NCBI GenBank assembly: GCA_017937485.1
Contig: JAGBDN010000018.1
Coordinates: forward strand, 55,906 to 119,905
DNA from: Thermoguttaceae bacterium
Lineage (GTDB): Bacteria; Planctomycetota; Planctomycetia; Pirellulales; Thermoguttaceae
Length of the DNA stretch: 64,000 bases
Reading direction: 5' to 3'
In this document: piece by piece, positions 35,218 through 44,848 of the stretch
How the letters are laid out: each line of letters opens with the position of its first letter
Numbering within the stretch: the first letter of the stretch is position 1
Made by a program: the position numbers and the translations under genes
The notes under the pieces: model-generated
Databases searched by the model: none
What the model was told of the DNA's origin: nothing
Seen by the model: the letters and a program-made list of their open reading frames with translations, nothing else

Positions 35218-37359
35218 TTAACAATTTTTTACCTGTTCTTCCCAAATTCGGAAGACCAAAAGCGACCAAAGTCGCGCCGCGTGATCGAATTCTCGATTCT
35301 CGTGTTCCTTAATCAATCGCTCGACAAATTTCTTATCGAAAAACGGCGCCGCGTTCGTCGACTCGCTCAACAGCGCGTCTTTGAGCGTTCGATTCAACGG
35401 CCCGCGGAACCAAGCGTCGAGCGGAACGCCGAAACCGGTTTTCGGGCGCGCGTCGATTTCCGCCGGCAGAAGATCGCGACAGGCTTCGCGAAGAACGTAT
35501 TTCCCTTTCTTTCCCCAAAGTTTGTATTTTAACGGAATCTGCAAGGCCAACTCGACGACGTTCGGGTCGAGCATCGGCGCGCGAACCTCTAACGAACTCC
35601 GCATCGACGCGACGTCGACCTTCGTCGTCAGGTCGCCCGGCATATAAGTCAGCAAATCGACGAACGAAATCGCGCTCGTCAAGTCGCGCCGTCGGAATTT
35701 TTGAAAAGCGTCTTGCAAAAAATCGACGCAATCGAGTTCGTCGGCGCTCGGACGCGTTCCGTCAAGCCGCAAACCGCCGTTTAAGCCGCCGTTAAACTCC
35801 GCTTCTTTCGCGCATTCCGCCCAATATTCCTCGCTTAGCAACGAATGCAAGCGTTCTCGATTGAAAATCGCGATCCATTGCAAATATTGTTCCAGCGCGT
35901 CCATTCCGACGGTCTCCAAAAACCGCCGCGCTCGACGCAACGGCGAGCGTTGCCGGACGGAATTCGGAATCGCCGAACGAACCGGCCCGGCCAAAAATCG
36001 CCGCAATATTTCCGGCGCTTTATTAATTAATAACGACAAACCGACCGCTTTGTACCGGTCGTACCCGCAAAACAGCTCGTCGCCGCCGTCCCCGCCGAGC
36101 GCGACGGTCGCTTCCCGGCGCGTCGTTTCGCAAAGATACCAAGTCGGAATCGCGGAGCTGTCGGCGAACGGCTCTCCGTATTCGCGAACGAGGGGCGCCA
36201 AAATCGTTTCGGCGTCCGGCTCGACGAAAAATTCGGTATGCTCCGTTCCGAAAAGCGCCGCCGTTCGCCGCGCAAAGGGCGTTTCGTCGTATTCCTTCTG
36301 CGCGAACCCGATCGAAAACGTCCGAATTTTCTTCTCGGAAAACTGTTTCATCAATCCGACGATAACGGTCGAGTCGACGCCGCCCGACAAAAACGCCCCG
36401 AACGGCGCGTCGCTCCGCATCCGCAAACGCGTCGCGTTTTCGAGCCGCCGCCGCAGTTCGCGCGCCGTCTCGTCAAATGAACGCTCGGTAAAATCGTTGT
36501 TTTCGGCAAATTTCACCGCCGCGTCTTCGCCGTCTTGCCCCAACCAACCGTCGTCCGCTCCGAAACGCGCCGCCCCCAGCGCTCCGCTTTTCAACGCTCG
36601 CTCGACGTCGCCGGACGCGTATTTGCGCTTTTCGTCAAAGTTGGCGACTTCTTCCGCTTTCCAATACCGCTCGATCGTTAAATCTTTCCCCTCTTGCCAA
36701 ATCAAGAACGACGCCGGAGGTAATTTGGCGATTCCGCGGTAAATAGTGCGAGGATACGGAACGTATTGATAAGTCAAATATTGCCGAAACGCGGTCAGAT
36801 CGAGTTCTTTCGGAACGTCCGGGAAGAGCGTCAGCGCCTTCAATTCGCTGGCGAAAAGGAGTCGATCTTGCTCGACGCGGTAAAATAGGGGCTTTTTACC
36901 GATTCTATCGCGAGCGATCAACAACCGTTTTTTTCGCGAATCCCAGATCGCAAACGCAAACATCCCGTTCAACTTCGGCAGGCAGTCGACGCCGAATTCT
37001 TCGTAAGCGCGCAAAAGAACTTCGACGTCGGTTTCGGTGCGAAAATTCCGCCCGCGACGCTTCAATTCGTTGCGAATTTCAATATAATTGTAAATTTCGC
37101 CGTTAAAAGTTAGCCAAATCGAACGATCTTCGTTTGCAAACGGTTGCCGTCCGGCGTCGGAAAGGTCGATAATCGCCAACCGCCGGTGTCCGAACGCGAC
37201 GCCCTTCTCTTCGACCGGAATCCCCGGCTCGAGCGGAACTCGAACGACGCCGCGAGCGTCCGGCCCGCGTCGTCGCATCTCGTCGGTCGCCCGATCTAAA
37301 ATCGTCGGTTCGACGGCTTTTTTCGCCGAAGTCCAAACCGCGCCGCAAATACCGCACAT
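35218..37359 (-). CDS. asnB: Asparagine synthase (glutamine-hydrolysing)
   Basis: AsnB amidates aspartate or a related carboxylate using glutamine and ATP. Cys2 (MCGICGAVW) is the glutaminase nucleophile, with RRGPDARG, GHRRLAIIDLS, FNGEIYNYIEIR and ARDRIGKKPLFY completing the N-terminal domain. The synthetase domain has the PP-loop FLSGGVDSTVI and YGEPFADSSAIPT. At 713 residues it is longer than the usual 610-650. The excess includes a non-conserved acidic insertion of about 50 residues between the two domains, around residues 245-300. AsnB paralogues often amidate peptidoglycan, capsule or O-antigen precursors, so the real substrate is open. AAGGA precedes the start. Confidence 0.93.
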   Translation of the reverse strand: MCGICGAVWTSAKKAVEPTILDRATDEMRRRGPDARGVVRVPLEPGIPVEEKGVAFGHRRLAIIDLSDAGRQPFANEDRSIWLTFNGEIYNYIEIRNELKRRGRNFRTETDVEVLLRAYEEFGVDCLPKLNGMFAFAIWDSRKKRLLIARDRIGKKPLFYRVEQDRLLFASELKALTLFPDVPKELDLTAFRQYLTYQYVPYPRTIYRGIAKLPPASFLIWQEGKDLTIERYWKAEEVANFDEKRKYASGDVERALKSGALGAARFGADDGWLGQDGEDAAVKFAENNDFTERSFDETARELRRRLENATRLRMRSDAPFGAFLSGGVDSTVIVGLMKQFSEKKIRTFSIGFAQKEYDETPFARRTAALFGTEHTEFFVEPDAETILAPLVREYGEPFADSSAIPTWYLCETTRREATVALGGDGGDELFCGYDRYKAVGLSLLINKAPEILRRFLAGPVRSAIPNSVRQRSPLRRARRFLETVGMDALEQYLQWIAIFNRERLHSLLSEEYWAECAKEAEFNGGLNGGLRLDGTRPSADELDCVDFLQDAFQKFRRRDLTSAISFVDLLTYMPGDLTTKVDVASMRSSLEVRAPMLDPNVVELALQIPLKYKLWGKKGKYVLREACRDLLPAEIDARPKTGFGVPLDAWFRGPLNRTLKDALLSESTNAAPFFDKKFVERLIKEHENREFDHAARLWSLLVFRIWEEQVKNC

Positions 37360-37788
37360 TATCCCATTCCTTTTTTTTACGCGTCTTAGCCGTCGCCTAA
37401 TTCGCCGTCCTACTTCGTTCGACGCCGCCGTCCGCCGAGGCCGCCTTTTTCAGTCGCGGCGCCCCGCGTCTTAGAAGACGTTCCCAACGCGCGTCCGCTC
37501 TTCTTTTCTATTTAAATTATCGGCGTTTGCGTCTCCGTTTTTGCGCTTTGAAATATCAAAGAACGCCTTTTTTCGAATTTTATCTATTTTGGGGCGACGA
37601 AAAATCTTCATCTTCTCCCGCCCGTCCTTCCTATCTTCTATATTACACCCGTATCCCCCATTTTCAACCGGCGTCATTCCGCCTTCCGTTTTCACGCGAC
37701 GGCGGAACGCTTCGATTCCTTTTAATCGACGCGCCCCAATCGCCTTTAACGCCGCGTCGCATCGCGACGCCTACCCCCCGAACCGCCG
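37360..37788. other. Divergent intergenic region
   Basis: These 429 bases between asnB and an exported-protein gene hold no convincing gene; the open frames here lack start signals and family resemblance. Promoters for both neighbours are expected, but no clear -35/-10 pair stands out. Confidence 0.3.
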
Positions 37789-38799
37789 ATGTTTCGCACG
37801 CCCTTTCACGCCGATTCCTTCGCCGACTTTTCGCGTTTTTCCGCCTCGGCTCGCCCGTCCGTCCCGCTTAACGAGCGCGACGTTTCGGAAAATCTTGCCG
37901 TCGCCCTTCCAAAAAACGAACGCGCCCAACGCCCGCAATTACTCCCGCTCGCTCTCCTTCGTCCCGTTTGCGTCGGCGCGTTGGCGTTCGGGCTTTTTAT
38001 TTCCCCCTGTCGCGTCGCGCCGACGTCGGCTTGGGCGCAAACGCCGGGCGACATTTCGTCGCCGTTAAGAATAAACCGCCAAGCGGAAATCGACGCGACG
38101 CGTTTTAGTTCCGGCATTTACGGAGACCCCGCGCCGAACAATCCGTCCCCGTTCGTCGAAACGTCGGCGAACGCGACGCCGCTACCTCCGTTTTTCTCCG
38201 GAGACGCCCCGGACGCCGTTCCCGGGGAAGCGCGCCGTCAACTCGAAGCGCTCGCTTGGGCGGTCGGGTGTTGGGAACTCGAAAGCGCCGGATATGTTTT
38301 TCAAACGAAAATCGACTGGGCGCCGGGCGGTTCCTACCTCCTTTGTCGCGACTTTGTTCGTCCGGTCGCCGCGCCGTCCGTTCTTTCGGGTTCGACGCGC
38401 CCAAACGACGTCGCGTCGAACCCGCCGGCTCAATTCGCGGCGTTGCGCGTCGTCGGTTGGAATCCGATCGCCGGTCTGTTCCAAACGACCGTCTTTTGTC
38501 GCGACGGCAGTTACGGAACCGGACTTTGGCAGCGCGAAGGCGAAAGTTGGCGCGTCGCGACGCGAATTTTGCTCGTCGACGGTCGCGCCGCGACGTCGGT
38601 CGAATACTTTTCTCCGCAACCGGGCGGCGGTTTCAATTGGGAATCGACGTCGCGAACCGTCGAAAACACGCCCTTGCCCAACGTCGGCCCGACGACGGCG
38701 CGTCCTATCGACCCGAAAATATTTGAATCGTTTGAAAAATCGATGTTTAGCGACGTTTCCAATTCGATTTCGCCGACGACGCAAAGCGAATTTGAATAA
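37789..38799 (+). CDS. Exported DUF1579/SnoaL-associated-like protein
   Basis: The 336-residue protein has a long N-terminal region before a hydrophobic segment (LLPLALLRPVCVGALAFGLFI, residues about 51-71, in part) with likely cleavage at SAWAQ. The mature domain (LAWAVGCWELES, VVGWNPIAGLFQTTVFCRDGSYGTGLWQ split, WRVATRILLVDGRAAT, FNWESTSRTV) follows the lipocalin-like pattern that accompanies SnoaL domains in planctomycete secreted proteins. The SnoaL half itself is missing. The ATG at 37789 lacks a ribosome binding site and no better start lies before the signal segment. Function unknown. Confidence 0.65.
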   Translation: MFRTPFHADSFADFSRFSASARPSVPLNERDVSENLAVALPKNERAQRPQLLPLALLRPVCVGALAFGLFISPCRVAPTSAWAQTPGDISSPLRINRQAEIDATRFSSGIYGDPAPNNPSPFVETSANATPLPPFFSGDAPDAVPGEARRQLEALAWAVGCWELESAGYVFQTKIDWAPGGSYLLCRDFVRPVAAPSVLSGSTRPNDVASNPPAQFAALRVVGWNPIAGLFQTTVFCRDGSYGTGLWQREGESWRVATRILLVDGRAATSVEYFSPQPGGGFNWESTSRTVENTPLPNVGPTTARPIDPKIFESFEKSMFSDVSNSISPTTQSEFE

Positions 38800-39001
38800 A
38801 CGGCTTTCCAAAGTTTAACGCCTGTAACGCCGTTTGCTCGACGTCAAACGCGCTTAACGTCGACGTTAAACAACCGCCCTAATTCCCCCGCCAAGATTCC
38901 TTTTTAATGTTACGCCGCGCGACTTATCGCTCGTTCGCCGTCCCATTCGACCGACGTTCGACAAGTCGCCTTCAACCTTAACGCATTTTAGGAGAACGTT
39001 T

Positions 39002-41278
39002 ATGAACAACCAAGTTTCAACGCGTCGCCCCAAACGCTCGACGCGCCTCGTCGCTTCCGCGTTTGTCGCCGCCGGAGCGTTCGCCGCGCCGTCCGCGTTG
39101 ATTTTCGCCGACACGCCGTCGCAACCTAACGCGCAAACTCCCCCCTCCGACGTCGCCGCGACCGACAAAACCGAACGTCCCGCCGACGTTATCGTCGAAT
39201 CGATCCAAGTTCAAGAGTTTGCCCGACCTAGTTTTAACGCGGAACGTCCGCTCCGAATTTCCGCCGAAGAAGCGCGAAAGTTCGAAGCGCTCGTCGACCT
39301 TTACGCTTACGCCTACCCGCTTGTTTTATCGAACGAAATCAAACGCGAAACGACGTCGCGCTTTTTTTTAGCGACGCCGAACGAAACGTTTTATTTCCCG
39401 CGCCTTCCCGACGCTCGTTACCGCGCGACGGAGTTTCCAAACGTCGACTCAATCTTCGCGACCGCTTGGCTCGATCTCGCGCGCGAACCGCAAATCATTG
39501 TCGCGCCTTCGCATACGAACGCGCCGTTTTCGCTTGAAATCGTCGACGCTTGGTCGAACGTCGTCGCGTCCTTCGACGAAAAAACGCTCGCCGAGCTTCC
39601 GTCCCTTCAAATCGACGGGCGTTCGCTTCGCGGCGTCGCGCTTGTCGGGCCCAATTCGCCCCGCCCGACGAACCTTCCGCCGGAAATTCGCGTCGTCGAA
39701 TCGCCGAGTTCGCTCGCGCTCGTTTTAACGCGGGTCTTCGTCGACAACTCGACGCGCGCCGGAGCGTTCGGCGTCCGTCCGATCGTTCAAACGCTTTACG
39801 ACTTCGCAACCGTTTCAGCGTCGACGTTTACGTCGGAATTAAAAGACGAGGCGACAAACGAAATTCCCCAAGCGACGGCGCCCGACGACGAAAAACCCGC
39901 GGATAAAGCCGTTGTAAAACCGGCTTCCGACGCGCAAGAAATCGAACTTAATCAAGACCTTACGCCCGCTAAAACAAGCGCGTTCGATCAATTAAAACAA
40001 CTTTACGTCGCGCAACAAGCCAAGCGATACGCCGCTCGCGTCGACGACGACAAAACGCAAGTCGGCGAAACCGCGTCGCCCCCCGAAGCCGAGGTTAAAG
40101 ACGAAAAGCCGAGCGACGCAACCGACGCTCCGGCAATCGTTTCCCAAGAATCCGCGTCCGACGCTAAAACGGAAGTCGCCCCGCCGGAACCTTCAAACGA
40201 CGCCGCGTCGACTTCGTCCGACGACAAAGCGCCGCTTTCCGAACGCGCCGACGCCGACGCTCCAACGGGCGAACGCAATTACGAACGCGAACGCGGCGAG
40301 GAACGGCGAGAAATCGAAAGTTTTTGGCGCGAAACGAAAGAGCGCGAACACGAGGCGGCGCAAGAACTCGGCTCGACATACGACGACGTTAAACGCTGGT
40401 TTTACAACAGATTCGAAAACGACAGACGCTTTTGGAATCAATTCGACGAAGCCTTAAAACGCGACGCCCGACGCGATCTGCGGCAAGTCGAACGACTTAT
40501 CGAAACGCCCCGTCCGACGCGCCCCTGGTTCGAGGGCCCGGTCGAACGCGTCGCCCGTATGTCCCCGGAAAAATATTGGGCGACCTTCGTCGAACTCCTG
40601 AAAACCAATCCGCCGACAAACGCGAACGAAAAAATCGCGAACGACTTGCAAACGCTTGGGATAGAGCCCGGAAAGTCGGTCAAATTCGACGCGAATTTAC
40701 GGAAATTGAGTCGAGGCGCTTTTGCGATCGCGCGTAAAAAAATCGAACTCGCGGCGCAATCGGAAATTTGGCGCAACGCGACGTCGACCAATTGGATCGT
40801 TTTCAAAAACCTCGGCGATTACGGCGACGACTACCTGTTCCGAGCGGGCGCGGCCGGCGTCGCGTTCGGCGTAAACGTCGAGAAAAACGTCCTTTACCCC
40901 TTTACGTTCCTTGACTCGAACGGCGAACCGCTCGACGGCGCCGCGTCGTATGTCCTTCGTTTCGCTCCGGGCGACGAACCGCCGACCGATTTCCTTTGGT
41001 CGTTAACCCTTTACAGTCCGGACGGTTACCTCGTTCGCAACGAGATCGGGAAATACGGCGTTCGAAGCGACGACTCGCTCAAACGCAATCAAGACGGCTC
41101 CCTTGAAATTTTAATACAACGCGATAAACCGCAAGGAGATACGAGCAACTGGATCCCGGCGCCGCGCGGGCCCTTCGTTCTCGCGATGCGCGTTTATCGC
41201 CCGAACGAAAAAGCCTCGAACGGCGACTGGACGCCGCCGGCGATTCAAAAAATTGAACGCGAAACAACCGCCCAATAA
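39002..41278 (+). CDS. Exported DUF1254/DUF1214 protein with acidic linker
   Basis: A signal peptide (RLVASAFVAAGAFAAPSALIFA, in part) is followed by a DUF1254 domain at about 95-270 (LYAYAYPLVLSNEI, FYFPRLPDARYRATEFPNVD, TAWLDLAREPQIIV, split). A 200-residue low-complexity region rich in Ala, Asp, Glu and Lys comes next, then a helical stretch. The end is a DUF1214 domain at about 590-745 (NWIVFKNLGDYGDDYLFRA, YPFTFLDSNGEPLDG, FLWSLTLYSPDGYLV). These paired domains occur in secreted proteins of unknown activity. The linker is unusually long. AGGAG precedes the ATG. Confidence 0.88.
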   Translation: MNNQVSTRRPKRSTRLVASAFVAAGAFAAPSALIFADTPSQPNAQTPPSDVAATDKTERPADVIVESIQVQEFARPSFNAERPLRISAEEARKFEALVDLYAYAYPLVLSNEIKRETTSRFFLATPNETFYFPRLPDARYRATEFPNVDSIFATAWLDLAREPQIIVAPSHTNAPFSLEIVDAWSNVVASFDEKTLAELPSLQIDGRSLRGVALVGPNSPRPTNLPPEIRVVESPSSLALVLTRVFVDNSTRAGAFGVRPIVQTLYDFATVSASTFTSELKDEATNEIPQATAPDDEKPADKAVVKPASDAQEIELNQDLTPAKTSAFDQLKQLYVAQQAKRYAARVDDDKTQVGETASPPEAEVKDEKPSDATDAPAIVSQESASDAKTEVAPPEPSNDAASTSSDDKAPLSERADADAPTGERNYERERGEERREIESFWRETKEREHEAAQELGSTYDDVKRWFYNRFENDRRFWNQFDEALKRDARRDLRQVERLIETPRPTRPWFEGPVERVARMSPEKYWATFVELLKTNPPTNANEKIANDLQTLGIEPGKSVKFDANLRKLSRGAFAIARKKIELAAQSEIWRNATSTNWIVFKNLGDYGDDYLFRAGAAGVAFGVNVEKNVLYPFTFLDSNGEPLDGAASYVLRFAPGDEPPTDFLWSLTLYSPDGYLVRNEIGKYGVRSDDSLKRNQDGSLEILIQRDKPQGDTSNWIPAPRGPFVLAMRVYRPNEKASNGDWTPPAIQKIERETTAQ

Positions 41279-41389
41279 ACGTTTGCGACGCGCCGTCCAC
41301 GGACGTTACGCTAACGCGATACTTTGAGACGCGTTGTCGTTTATTTCAACGCGTCGCAACCTAACTTCAACAATTAAAGGAGATTTAAA

Positions 41390-42091
41390 ATGGCGAAAGA
41401 CCACAACGATCGCAGCGACCGCGCCCAAAATCCCGGTTTCGAAGAAGCGCGCCCGAGTTGCCCTTGGAACGCCGCGACCGGCCTTCCGGGTTTTTGCAAC
41501 TTCCTGACGACGCCGGAACTCAAACGGATGTCTAGCAACTGGAAACCCTTCTTAACGCTGGGGATCGGCTTGACGATTCTCGGTTTGCTGGCGATCGGTT
41601 CGAGCTTCATCGCGACGACGCTGACCGTTTCCATTATCGGCGTTTTGCTGATGATCGGCGGCGCGACCCAAATCGTTAACTCGCTTTACGCCGGACGTTG
41701 GAACGGGTTCTTCCTCCACTTTGCGCTCGGAATTCTGTATCTCGTCGTCGGCTTTATGCTCCTCGACGCGCCGATTCTGAACGCGATCACGCTGACCTTC
41801 CTGCTGGCCGGATTCTTTATCCTCGCCGGTTTGTTCCGTATTGTCGCGGCGTTGACGACGCAACTGCCGGGTTGGGGCTGGGCGCTCTTTAACGGTTTGG
41901 TAACGTTTATGTTAGGCGCGCTTATTTATCGTCAATGGCCGTCGTCCGGTCTTTGGGTGATCGGGCTCTTTGTCGGCGTCGAAATGATTTTCGCCGGTTG
42001 GTACTGGATGATGTTCGCGTCGAGCTTGCGTAAATACGCCGCGAATCCTCAACTTTACGATTCGCAAGTTTCGCAACCGCAAGGCGTTTGA
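41390..42091 (+). CDS. HdeD family (DUF308) membrane protein
   Basis: The 233-residue protein has six hydrophobic segments between residues 50 and 205 (FLTLGIGLTILGLLAIGSSF, VSIIGVLLMIGGATQIV, GILYLVVGFMLL, LTFLLAGFFILAGLFRIVAAL split, LFNGLVTFMLGALIY, GLFVGVEMIFAGWYWMMF). These are arranged as in HdeD-type proteins, which are linked to acid stress in E. coli. The first 45 residues are a hydrophilic extension (DHNDRSDRAQNPGFEEARPS) not typical of the family. A strong AAGGAG precedes the ATG. Confidence 0.88.
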   Translation: MAKDHNDRSDRAQNPGFEEARPSCPWNAATGLPGFCNFLTTPELKRMSSNWKPFLTLGIGLTILGLLAIGSSFIATTLTVSIIGVLLMIGGATQIVNSLYAGRWNGFFLHFALGILYLVVGFMLLDAPILNAITLTFLLAGFFILAGLFRIVAALTTQLPGWGWALFNGLVTFMLGALIYRQWPSSGLWVIGLFVGVEMIFAGWYWMMFASSLRKYAANPQLYDSQVSQPQGV

Positions 42092-42163
42092 GTTATCGCC
42101 GACGTCCTTCCCGACTGATTGACGCCTCGTCGTTGCAACGTCGAGGCGCCTTGCGACGAGAAA

Positions 42164-42207
42164 AAAAGCGCGACGTTCTTCGAATCCTCGCAGAGCGTCG
42201 CGCTTTT
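42164..42207. terminator. Convergent terminator after the HdeD-like gene
   Basis: AAAAGCGCGACG (42164-42175) and CGTCGCGCTTTT (42196-42207) are exact complements with built-in A and T runs. A second hairpin (GCCTCG/CGAGGC) lies just before it at 42124-42147. Confidence 0.85.
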
Positions 42208-42269
42208 CCAACCTTATTCTTCGTATGACTTACGCTGTTTTTTTTACAACGCGCCGTCTCGTCGGCAAA

Positions 42270-42977
42270 TTAAAAAATTCCCAAAACCTTCGCCTTTACG
42301 GAACGGTTATAATCTTTTTTCAGCGACACGGTTTCGCGAATCGACGAACCGGTTCGCACATTAACTAAGTCAAGCGTTAAACTATATTTAACTTGCGAAT
42401 CTTTATTGTCGACCGTTGTCGCCGTCGTTACTTTAGCAAACAAAATATAATCGAACGGCGTCTCGCTTTCCCCGAGCGCGGCCGCGAATCGTTCCCGTTT
42501 TTCAGGCAAAAGCAAATCTTCGACGCGCAACCCCGTTTCTCTTAGCGCGGCGGTCGCCATTCGAGAGTCGATCGTCTCAAAAACGTCCGACCTCGCGATT
42601 TTCGTCCGCACCACTTCGGCCAAATCCTCGCGAATATCGCCCATTTCCTCGCCGCCCGCGTTCTCAACGCCCAAGAAACAAATTTTCCTAACTCCGTATT
42701 CTTCCGTAAGTTGCGCGACCGTTTTTCCAGCGTCCGCCGACGAAATAGGAGCGCGGGCCGCCTGCTCCAAAAGTCCGGCGACCGCCGCCTCCGCCGCCGG
42801 ATCGTAAATTTCCGCTCCGGCGCGATGACTTCCCACGCGGGTTGGAGCGTCGGCGTCGACCAGCTTGCCTTGTTGCGTCGCGCAACCGACGAGAAAAACC
42901 AACGTCAAAAGAGCCGCCGTTTGCCGCCCCCTATGTTTGTCGGGAGTCGCCGTCCTTTTCATTCTTTCGCTAACCAT
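42270..42977 (-). CDS. LpoB-like lipoprotein (penicillin-binding-protein activator type)
   Basis: The lipobox LVFLVGC places this in the lipoprotein class. The mature part has the LpoB/CsgG-like pattern: AAVAGLLEQA, ICFLGVENAGGEEMGDIRED, FETIDSRMATAALRETGL, FDYILFAKVTTATTVD and SLTLDLVNVRTGSSI. E. coli LpoB activates PBP1b, but planctomycete relatives are uncharacterised and many share only the fold. I use ATG 42977 (TGGA upstream); ATG 42962 is also possible and the open frame runs to 43046. Confidence 0.75.
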   Translation of the reverse strand: MVSERMKRTATPDKHRGRQTAALLTLVFLVGCATQQGKLVDADAPTRVGSHRAGAEIYDPAAEAAVAGLLEQAARAPISSADAGKTVAQLTEEYGVRKICFLGVENAGGEEMGDIREDLAEVVRTKIARSDVFETIDSRMATAALRETGLRVEDLLLPEKRERFAAALGESETPFDYILFAKVTTATTVDNKDSQVKYSLTLDLVNVRTGSSIRETVSLKKDYNRSVKAKVLGIF

Positions 42978-43361
42978 CGTTATTCCAGTGACGTCCATTA
43001 CGAGCGCGCCGCCGCCCTCTCTCTTCATTTGCCGCGACAATTCCAAAAGTAAAATCGTTCGAAATTCAATTATATCAAACGCTCTCCAAGGCCGCGCAAT
43101 CTAAACGACTATAGCAAATTTTTCCTCGGCAGACAAGAGAAATTTCTCCGTTTTTAACGCGCCCCAACAAAAGAAACGTTTTTAAAGAAAATTAACGTAT
43201 CTTTTTCAAAAAAATCAAAGACGTTAATCGCCTCGTCGCCGACCGTCGATAAAAAAACCGCCACCCAAAAAACTTGTTTTTCAACCAACGCAATGTTTCG
43301 ACGGCGCGCCTCAATTTTCCTTGCCGCGTCAACCGACATAACGCCTTTTAAACCGACAATT
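42978..43361. other. Divergent intergenic region
   Basis: No gene is visible. An AT-rich patch at about 43055-43130 and repeated TTTTTAAAG words suggest that the promoters of the LpoB-like gene and the EEP-like gene lie here, but no pair is clear. Confidence 0.3.
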
Positions 43362-44639
43362 ATGAGCGAACAAGACCCGAAAATCGAAGAAGCGCGCGAA
43401 ATTATTAAAGTGCGTCGCATCAGCGCCAAGCCCAAAGATCCCGAGAAAAAAAACGACGAAGTCGAAGCCGCGAAAGCGCGTCAAGCCGAACTGGAAAAAC
43501 GTTTGCGTCGGTTGCAACTCTTTTTAAGCGGCGTCGCGCTAACCTTCTTTCTCTTAGGATTACGCGTTTTAGGATGCTTTACGTTTGAACGTTCGCCTCG
43601 CGTCGCGTCTCCTCAAACGCCGCCGCTCGCGTCCGTCGGGGCAGTCGGGCTTTCTTCGACTTCTCGCCAAAACGACGTCGCGCCGCAACAGTTTCGCCGT
43701 CTTTTCACTTCGGAACCAGGCGACTTTCGTCGCGCTAACGGCGACGCTTCGTCAACGACGCCTTTCGAACCTTCCGCCTCCGCCGCCTCCTTCTCGCCTT
43801 CCAACGACGCGCCCCATTCTTCCCCGTCGCTCGACGATTTACGCGTTGTCCGCGTCGCCGTTTGGAACCTCGAACCCTTTAATTTTTCGAAAGTTAACGA
43901 CGCGTCCGTCGGAGAAAAAATCGCTCGCTTGCTTCAAGAATTCGACGTCGTCGCCGTTCAAGGCGTCCGTTCCAAAAATCGCGCCGTTTTGGAAGCGCTC
44001 GTCTATCTAATCGACCGTCAAGGCGGCAAATACGACTACGTCGCGTCGTCCCCCGCTTCCGTCGACGCGATTTCCGCCTTTTTTTTCAACGCGCAAACGG
44101 TTGTCGTCGATCGCGAATCCGTTTCGGACGTTTTCGACGCGCGAGGTCGCTTGCCAACCCCGGCGCTCGTCGCCAATTTTCGCCCGAACGCCGTCGCCGC
44201 GGAATCCAGTTTCACTTTTCAATTAATCAACGTCAGGCTTTTAGGAACCGAAAGCGACGGCGAAACGCTCGCGGATTTGCTCGCGACGCTCAAAAAGCGG
44301 GCCGGCGCTTTCGGGGTCGCCGAAGACGATTTAATCGTCGCCGGAGATTTTGGCGCCGCAATTCAAAAAATCAAAGGCGTTGAAAAAATCCCGAACGCCG
44401 CGACGCTTCATCGAGAGGAAACGACCGACGTCGACGGGGGAAACGGCGCCAATCTTCTCTTCGATTCGGTCGCGACAATCGAATACGTCGAGCGTTTTGG
44501 CGTCGTCGACCTTGCCGAATATTTCAATATTTCCGACGCCGAAGCCCAAAAAATTGCGCGCGGGCGACCGGTTTGGGGGGATTTTAGCGTTTACGAGGGC
44601 GGCGATCCGCATTTCTTTGCGCCGTCCGAAAAAAAATAG
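43362..44639 (+). CDS. Membrane-anchored endonuclease/exonuclease/phosphatase-fold protein
   Basis: From ATG 43362 the protein has 425 residues. A charged coiled-coil-like region (residues 5-50) precedes one membrane helix (LFLSGVALTFFLLGLRVLGC), then a Ser/Pro-rich linker and a C-terminal EEP-like domain. That domain has VRVAVWNLEPFNFS, EFDVVAVQGVRS, FTFQLINVRLLG and DDLIVAGDFGAAI. The order matches the EEP metal-dependent hydrolase fold, but key residues differ: the usual E of QE is VQGV here and the usual GDFN is GDFG. Activity may therefore be altered or lost. The domain would face the periplasm. Confidence 0.7.
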   Translation: MSEQDPKIEEAREIIKVRRISAKPKDPEKKNDEVEAAKARQAELEKRLRRLQLFLSGVALTFFLLGLRVLGCFTFERSPRVASPQTPPLASVGAVGLSSTSRQNDVAPQQFRRLFTSEPGDFRRANGDASSTTPFEPSASAASFSPSNDAPHSSPSLDDLRVVRVAVWNLEPFNFSKVNDASVGEKIARLLQEFDVVAVQGVRSKNRAVLEALVYLIDRQGGKYDYVASSPASVDAISAFFFNAQTVVVDRESVSDVFDARGRLPTPALVANFRPNAVAAESSFTFQLINVRLLGTESDGETLADLLATLKKRAGAFGVAEDDLIVAGDFGAAIQKIKGVEKIPNAATLHREETTDVDGGNGANLLFDSVATIEYVERFGVVDLAEYFNISDAEAQKIARGRPVWGDFSVYEGGDPHFFAPSEKK

Positions 44640-44669
44640 GCGTTTTTTTGTCCCCAACGCCCTTTGCTC

Positions 44670-44698
44670 TTGACCTGCGCCGCCGCAAAAAGTATCAT
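44670..44698 (+). promoter_or_regulatory. kdsB promoter
   Basis: TTGACC (44670-44675) and TATCAT (44693-44698) have 17-bp spacing, about 150 bp before the kdsB ATG. Confidence 0.6.
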
Positions 44699-44848
44699 TA
44701 GCATCATTTTTCCACTTGCCGCGCTCGCGTTTCGCGTTAATTTCCTTAACCGTTATTAAACAACGCGTTAAGTTTTATTCGCCGACCTATTCGGCAATTT
44801 TCAACAACGCGGCGACGGCGACTTTTAACCGGTTAAAAAGAGTCAAGA

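Noticed and set aside
38100..38125. GTTTTAGTTCCGG resembling the predicted crRNA repeat start
   Set aside because: A single copy inside a coding region, not repeated; chance similarity.
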